DNA from: Manihot esculenta
Lineage: Eukaryota; Streptophyta; Magnoliopsida; Malpighiales; Euphorbiaceae
Direction of reading: 5' to 3'
Assembly: GCF_001659605.2 (NCBI RefSeq)
Contig: NC_035177.2
Coordinates: forward strand, 7,640,927 to 7,704,926
DNA: 64,000 nucleotides
The position numbers were made by a program, and so were the translations under genes. Under the pieces are notes generated by a model. That model was not told the origin of the DNA. It saw only the letters and a list, made by a program, of their open reading frames with translations, and did no database searches. Numbering within the stretch: position 1 is the first letter of the stretch; each line of letters opens with the position of its first letter. Positions 59,519-64,000 of the stretch are shown here, piece after piece.

Positions 59519-61717
59519 TATAACGACCCGAAAATCGGACCGCTACCGGCGCTAGGATCCAGATCGGCTTAAGGCCGCCGGGACCCGTAGCAAGCCTGAC
59601 ACGTAACCTGTAAACCTGCTTAATCCCATACATGATCAACTATCATACATAAAAATTTAAAACTTTTCCTTCATACATTCTATCATACACCAAACTCAAC
59701 CTGCACTTGCACTGAACATATACATAATCGTAAACTTGACCCCTCAGTGGGATCTCATCAATGCCCCCAATGGGTGGCATAACAAGTGTTGAGTTGGCTA
59801 AACATAGTCGTCAATAAACATTTAGATCATGTATCAAAAAGGGATTACAATATACTATGGTCAAGCACACTTCTAACCTCAATATCATTACATTACATAT
59901 CCAAACATCATTATACAATCTGTCATGTCCACATTCTAACTATTACATACATAAGACTTCATTACTCTTCTTGACTTCTCTGTCTAACCCGTACCTGCAA
60001 ACCTGGGGAATTTGGGAGAGGGGTGAGCTACTAGAGCCCAGTGAGCAGAATCATAAAGCATTTAAAACGCATGCTATCATGGAATGAATCACATCACAAC
60101 TAATCATATCAAGGATGAACTTGTCACCATTTAGCCCTCTACATATTCCAATCATGCCAGGGGCGTAGTGCAGGCCACACCTGGTCTTTCCCTTATACAT
60201 AACATAACATAACATACATAATCCATGGTGCCGGGGGCGTAGTGCAGGCCACGTCCGGTCTTTCTCTTACATAGTGCCAGGGGCGTAGTGCAGGCCACGT
60301 CTGGACTTCCATATCATATCATCATGTCATAACATATTAGGGATAATGGATCATTCAACATTCATCCACATCAACAACATATTATGCAATGCAACATATT
60401 CGTGATTTCTAATGCAAACAACCTAAAATATCACATGGCATCCGTGATGCATGAACATGCTCAAAACTAGTTTATTTATTTAAAGCATAAGAGTTATTCC
60501 ACTCACCTCTGGCTAGCTCTGACACTGACTGAAGCAGCTGACTCACTGTTGAGGTCCTCGGTTCCTCGGGTCCGAACCTACACAGGTCGACTCAAATGAG
60601 GGACCAACATACTATAACACAACTCTAAAAACATCCCCCAAAAACCCTATAAAACTCCTCAAAACATACATGCAAAACATGCAAAGGAAGGCTGGACAGG
60701 GCACTTTCGGCGGCAGGTTCGGCGGCCGAAACTCCCAGACAGAGGCGAAAGTCCTCTTTCGGGGGCAAGCTTCGGCAGCCGAATGCTGCCTCCACAAGAG
60801 GGTTCGACGGCCAAAAGTTCCTTCGGCTGCCGAACCTGGTTTCTCCCAGAATGGCAGAAACTCAGCTCTTCCATGCACATTTGCCTCCAAAACTTCCCAC
60901 ATGCATATAACTCATTCAAATCATGCAAATATACATACATTGGCTCCTAGGGGCTTCAAACTAACTTAAACCCCAACTACAACACACAGACAACAACACA
61001 TTGTTCAAAAACACAACATAAACTCAAAAACCTAACTATGAGCTAAGCATGCATTCTACCCCATAGATCTTGCATAAAACTTACTTTAAACATGAAATGA
61101 GCATAAGATCGGCTCTTACCTCTTGAAAATCGAGAGAGAGACGTCCTAAACTCGGAGGTGGGAGATTTTGGAGTTCTTGAACCTCAAAGCTCCAAAACTT
61201 GCTTTAAACTCGAAAATCTTCAAAACAAAGCAAAAACTTGTGAAAATCTTGAAAGATTTGAAGGAGAAACTCAAGGATTGATGAGGAACGGCGGAGAGCT
61301 CACCTTGGCCGACAATGGGGAGAAAAACTCGCCCGTTTTCGGCGAAGGGACCCTTTTATAGTGGCTGGCCAGGCCACGTTCGGGGGCCGAACGTGCCTCC
61401 GCATGCATGCCATGTTCGGCGGCCGAACTTGAGGTTCGGCGGCCGAACCTGGACTTTCCTCAACCTATGCCTTCGGGGGCCTAAGGCACACCCGAAATGC
61501 CGGCATGTTCGGCGGCCGAACTTGAGGTTCGGCTGCCGAACTTGGGTTTTCCTCCAAGGTTGTTTTTATTCAAAAACTCATTTCCTCTTTACTTAAAATC
61601 ATCAAAAACATTAAAACATTTCATGAAAACATGGTTTTACCCTTCTAGAGGTCTCCGACATCCGAGATTCCACCGGACGGTAGGAATTCCGATACCGGAG
61701 TCTAGCCGGGTATTACA
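59519..61717 (-). repeat. Right LTR (5' LTR) of element J
   Basis: 2,199 bp, 182 bp shorter than its partner. It lacks one 73-bp unit and roughly 109 bp of the GC-rich block near 60720. Minus-strand TATA box at 61353-61360, directing transcription away from PG-E. Its outer end TTACA directly precedes the duplicated TATGG. Confidence 0.93.
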
Positions 61718-61718
61718 T

Positions 61719-63184
61719 ATGGGTTCCAAGGTACATGTGTGCGCAACATATTTGGTGTTACTGTTTGCCTTTACCAGCGGAGCTCAGCCTAATACCTTTG
61801 ATCTCACAAAATATGGTACGAAGGAGGGGTCGGATATCACTAAGGTATGAAAGTAAACTCGGTTCTCGATATCGCGACGGTATTTCCTAGATTATTGCTG
61901 TCAGGTCTTTCATTGCCGTTTTCGTTTTTAGGCTTTACTGAGTGCGTGGAAGGGGGCTTGTGGAGCAGCGGGTTCCGGCAAAGTCGTGATACCAAAAGGG
62001 AAGTACTCATTAGGCGTGGTGGATTTACTAGGCCCTTGCAAGGGTGCCATGCATCTTCAAGTGGAAGGAACGTTGGTGGCGCCAGCAAAAGCTAGCCAGC
62101 ACCGCAAGAATAGCTGGGTTACATTGAGATACCTGGACCGATTAACGATATCCGGTGGTAGGGCCTTCGACGGACAAGGAGAAATTGCTTGGCAGCGGAA
62201 GAGCTGTGGCGGCGGATGCAAGAAAGCACTTTCAGTTGTAAGAAAATCCGAATGCTACTTTACACATCAACGGTCATTCATAGGCCCGTTCATGGCAGTA
62301 ATACTAACTACGTTTTCTCTGCATAACTGTTCTATCAAAACTGTATCATAACCTAAGGTTTGACTTCGTCACCAACAGCATAGTCGAGGACGTGACTTCC
62401 ATAGATAGCAAGCAGTTCCACGTCAATCTCCTCGGCAGTAAAAACCTTACCTTCCAGCGATTTTCGGTGAAAGCGCTGGGGCATAGTCCCAACACGGATG
62501 GAATTCACATTGGACGGTCGGAGGAGATCAACATTATTAATTCAAACATTATCACCGGTGATGATTGCATCTCCATTGGCCTGGGGAGCAGGCAAGTACG
62601 AATCACAAACGTAAGGTGCAGACACGGGCATGGCATTAGTATTGGAAGTTTAGGAAAGTACGAGAAGGAAGAACCTGTGTTTGGAATTTATGTGAAGAAT
62701 TGCACAATATACGACACCGACAATGGCGTGAGAATTAAGACTTGGCCCTCATTACAATGTGGCAGTGTGTCGAATATCCATTTCGAGGATATCGTCATGC
62801 AAAACGTCAGCAATCCCATCATTATAGATCAAATGTACTGCCCGCATAACGAATGCAATCGCAAGGTAACTTTTCAATTTTTATTTTTTCATAACAAGAA
62901 GGAGAATTTATATATATGGGTGTGTTACAATTATCCTAAAATATTGCGACTTTTTTCAGATGCCATCAAAAGTTAAAATAAGCGACGTCATCTTCAAGAA
63001 TATTCGAGGATCGTCAAGAACGCCCACAGCCGTTCAATTGACATGCAGCAGCAGCGTACCATGCAAGAACGTTGAACTTTCTAATGTTAACCTCCAATAC
63101 ACCGGATCTAAGGGTCCTGCAAAATCTATTTGTACAAATGTTAAGCCTAAGATTATAGAAAAATTGATTCCGAGAGGATGTTAA
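61719..63184 (+). pseudogene. PG-E: exopolygalacturonase lacking its promoter and a splice acceptor
   Basis: A complete set of GH28 coding exons: 61719-61844, 61932-62237, 62350-62865 and 62960-63184, ending in LIPRGC. The ATG is the copy in the TATGG target duplicate at the right edge of element J, so the signal peptide (MGSKVHVCATYLVLLFAFTS) is intact but the promoter is about 10 kb away. The intron 2 acceptor CAG is CAT here (G to T at 62349). Retaining the intron gives a stop at once, and the next AG would shift the frame by 8 nt. Motifs NTD, ITGDDC and RIK are kept; CGHGHG reads CRHGHG. The intron 3 acceptor is a normal CAG. Probably a pseudogene. Confidence 0.88.
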
Positions 63185-64000
63185 TGCACTCACTTGTTGA
63201 TTCTTAATTTAAACGAAGAATGTTTATCATTTGTCTGACGCACAGTATAGTAATTTTACAAGACAATCATTACACTTTTTAAATTTAAATGAACATAGTC
63301 AGATATGATTTCAATTTATCTCTATCCAAAATAGAAAATCAATTTAAAAAATTTACCTATTAAACAATGTGCTTCATTTTACTTAAACAAATATAAAAGC
63401 TCACCAATTACTGAATATATCAATTTTAATTGATATTAAATACTATATAAATACTTCTTTAAGACCTCTATTTGAAAAGTTAATCAACATATAAAACTTG
63501 GAATGCAAGATGAAAAAATAAAAGATATATTATTGAATGAACTTAGTAATTTAACAGTGTCAAAATTCAAAATTAAAACGCGCTGTAAATTATGTTGCGG
63601 TGTTAAAATTCAACTATATCAAAGTTCAAGATGATACTTTTTAATTGAAACGCTATAATTTGAAATTAATAAATTTGATATAATGGAATTTATTTTCCTG
63701 TAGTCATAGGCTTAGCATTATAATTCAAAATTCATTTTCCTTTTCAATTAAAACAATGCTGTTCAAAAATACATATCAGGTTGTTCTAAATATTTATCCT
63801 TCGCTTTTCTAGCATAATTTATTTTCCTAATAAACCATTTACCCGTGATCGGCTATGTAACTGTGCTGATTCTTTTTTCAATTCTTTATTCATTTATTCA
63901 AGAAGTATTTATTTATTTCGGGAAAAAGGAGAAATATATATACATATATCCCGTTGTGAAGAGATGAAGTCTCATATTAAGATGTTTGGAGATTATTATT
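63185..64000. other. 3' flank of PG-E
   Basis: AT-rich noncoding DNA collinear with the spacers after PG-C and PG-D, cut by the window end at the T/C-rich region. A further gene copy may follow outside the window. Confidence 0.72.

Larger units (their letters stand above)
51781..61717 (-). mobile_element. Element J: full-length Tekay-like retrotransposon at the PG-E start codon
   Basis: 9,937 bp, flanked by a perfect 5-bp duplication TATGG (51776-51780 and 61718-61722) that contains the ATG of PG-E. LTRs are 2,381 and 2,199 bp; PBS, PPT and a minus-strand Gag-Pol with two stops are present. The inner end of the right LTR reads TATAACG instead of TGTAACG, a single change at the LTR terminus. 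Confidence 0.95.

Overview
This is plant nuclear DNA, almost certainly from a eudicot. The evidence is a spliced plant-type exopolygalacturonase (GH28) gene family with short introns, AT-rich intergenic DNA, and several Ty3/gypsy LTR retrotransposons primed by initiator tRNA-Met. The species cannot be fixed from sequence alone; a Malpighiales or Euphorbiaceae plant is only a guess.

The underlying locus is a head-to-tail array of at least five exopolygalacturonase genes, all on the + strand, called PG-A to PG-E here. Without insertions the unit is about 2.93-2.99 kb: a 390-codon gene in four exons (126, 306, 516 and 225 nt) plus about 1.47-1.53 kb of AT-rich spacer with a TATA box about 95 bp before the ATG. 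Four of the five genes are broken by retrotransposons of one superfamily, and all four of those elements lie in the same antisense orientation.

Layout: 1-765 is the end of an LTR (element K) cutting off the 5' part of PG-A (766-1433). PG-B starts at 3432, is cut in exon 3 at 4462, and resumes at 33937-34375. Between lie 29.47 kb of nested elements. The outer one is G. Its left LTR was hit by a Tat/Ogre-like solo LTR (4550-6278) and by a nearly intact element F (6290-15791). Its right LTR is interrupted by a truncated + strand element H (23286-33822), which itself carries two solo LTRs (26425-28195 and 30822-32517). PG-C (35900-47376) is split in exon 2 by element I (36146-46151). PG-D (48845-50310) is the only uninterrupted gene. 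PG-E (61719-63184) is cut from its promoter by element J (51781-61717), which duplicated the start codon as part of its target site, and it also has a broken splice acceptor.

F, G, H, I and J encode one Gag-Pol reading frame with CCHC knuckle, protease, reverse transcriptase, RNase H, integrase and a C-terminal chromodomain-like tail, typical of Tekay/Del chromoviruses. All carry premature stops; F and J have two each and are the least decayed. Their LTRs are long (2.1-2.4 kb) and dense in TTCGG-NNN-CCGAA motifs and tandem repeats whose copy number differs between the two LTRs of one element.

No novel multi-gene system is evident. The most interesting aspects are the repeated hits of one retroelement family on a pollen-type gene array, the start-codon insertion in PG-E, the complementary lesions of the paralogs, and the repeat architecture of the LTRs. 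All coordinates, splice sites and target duplications were read by eye.
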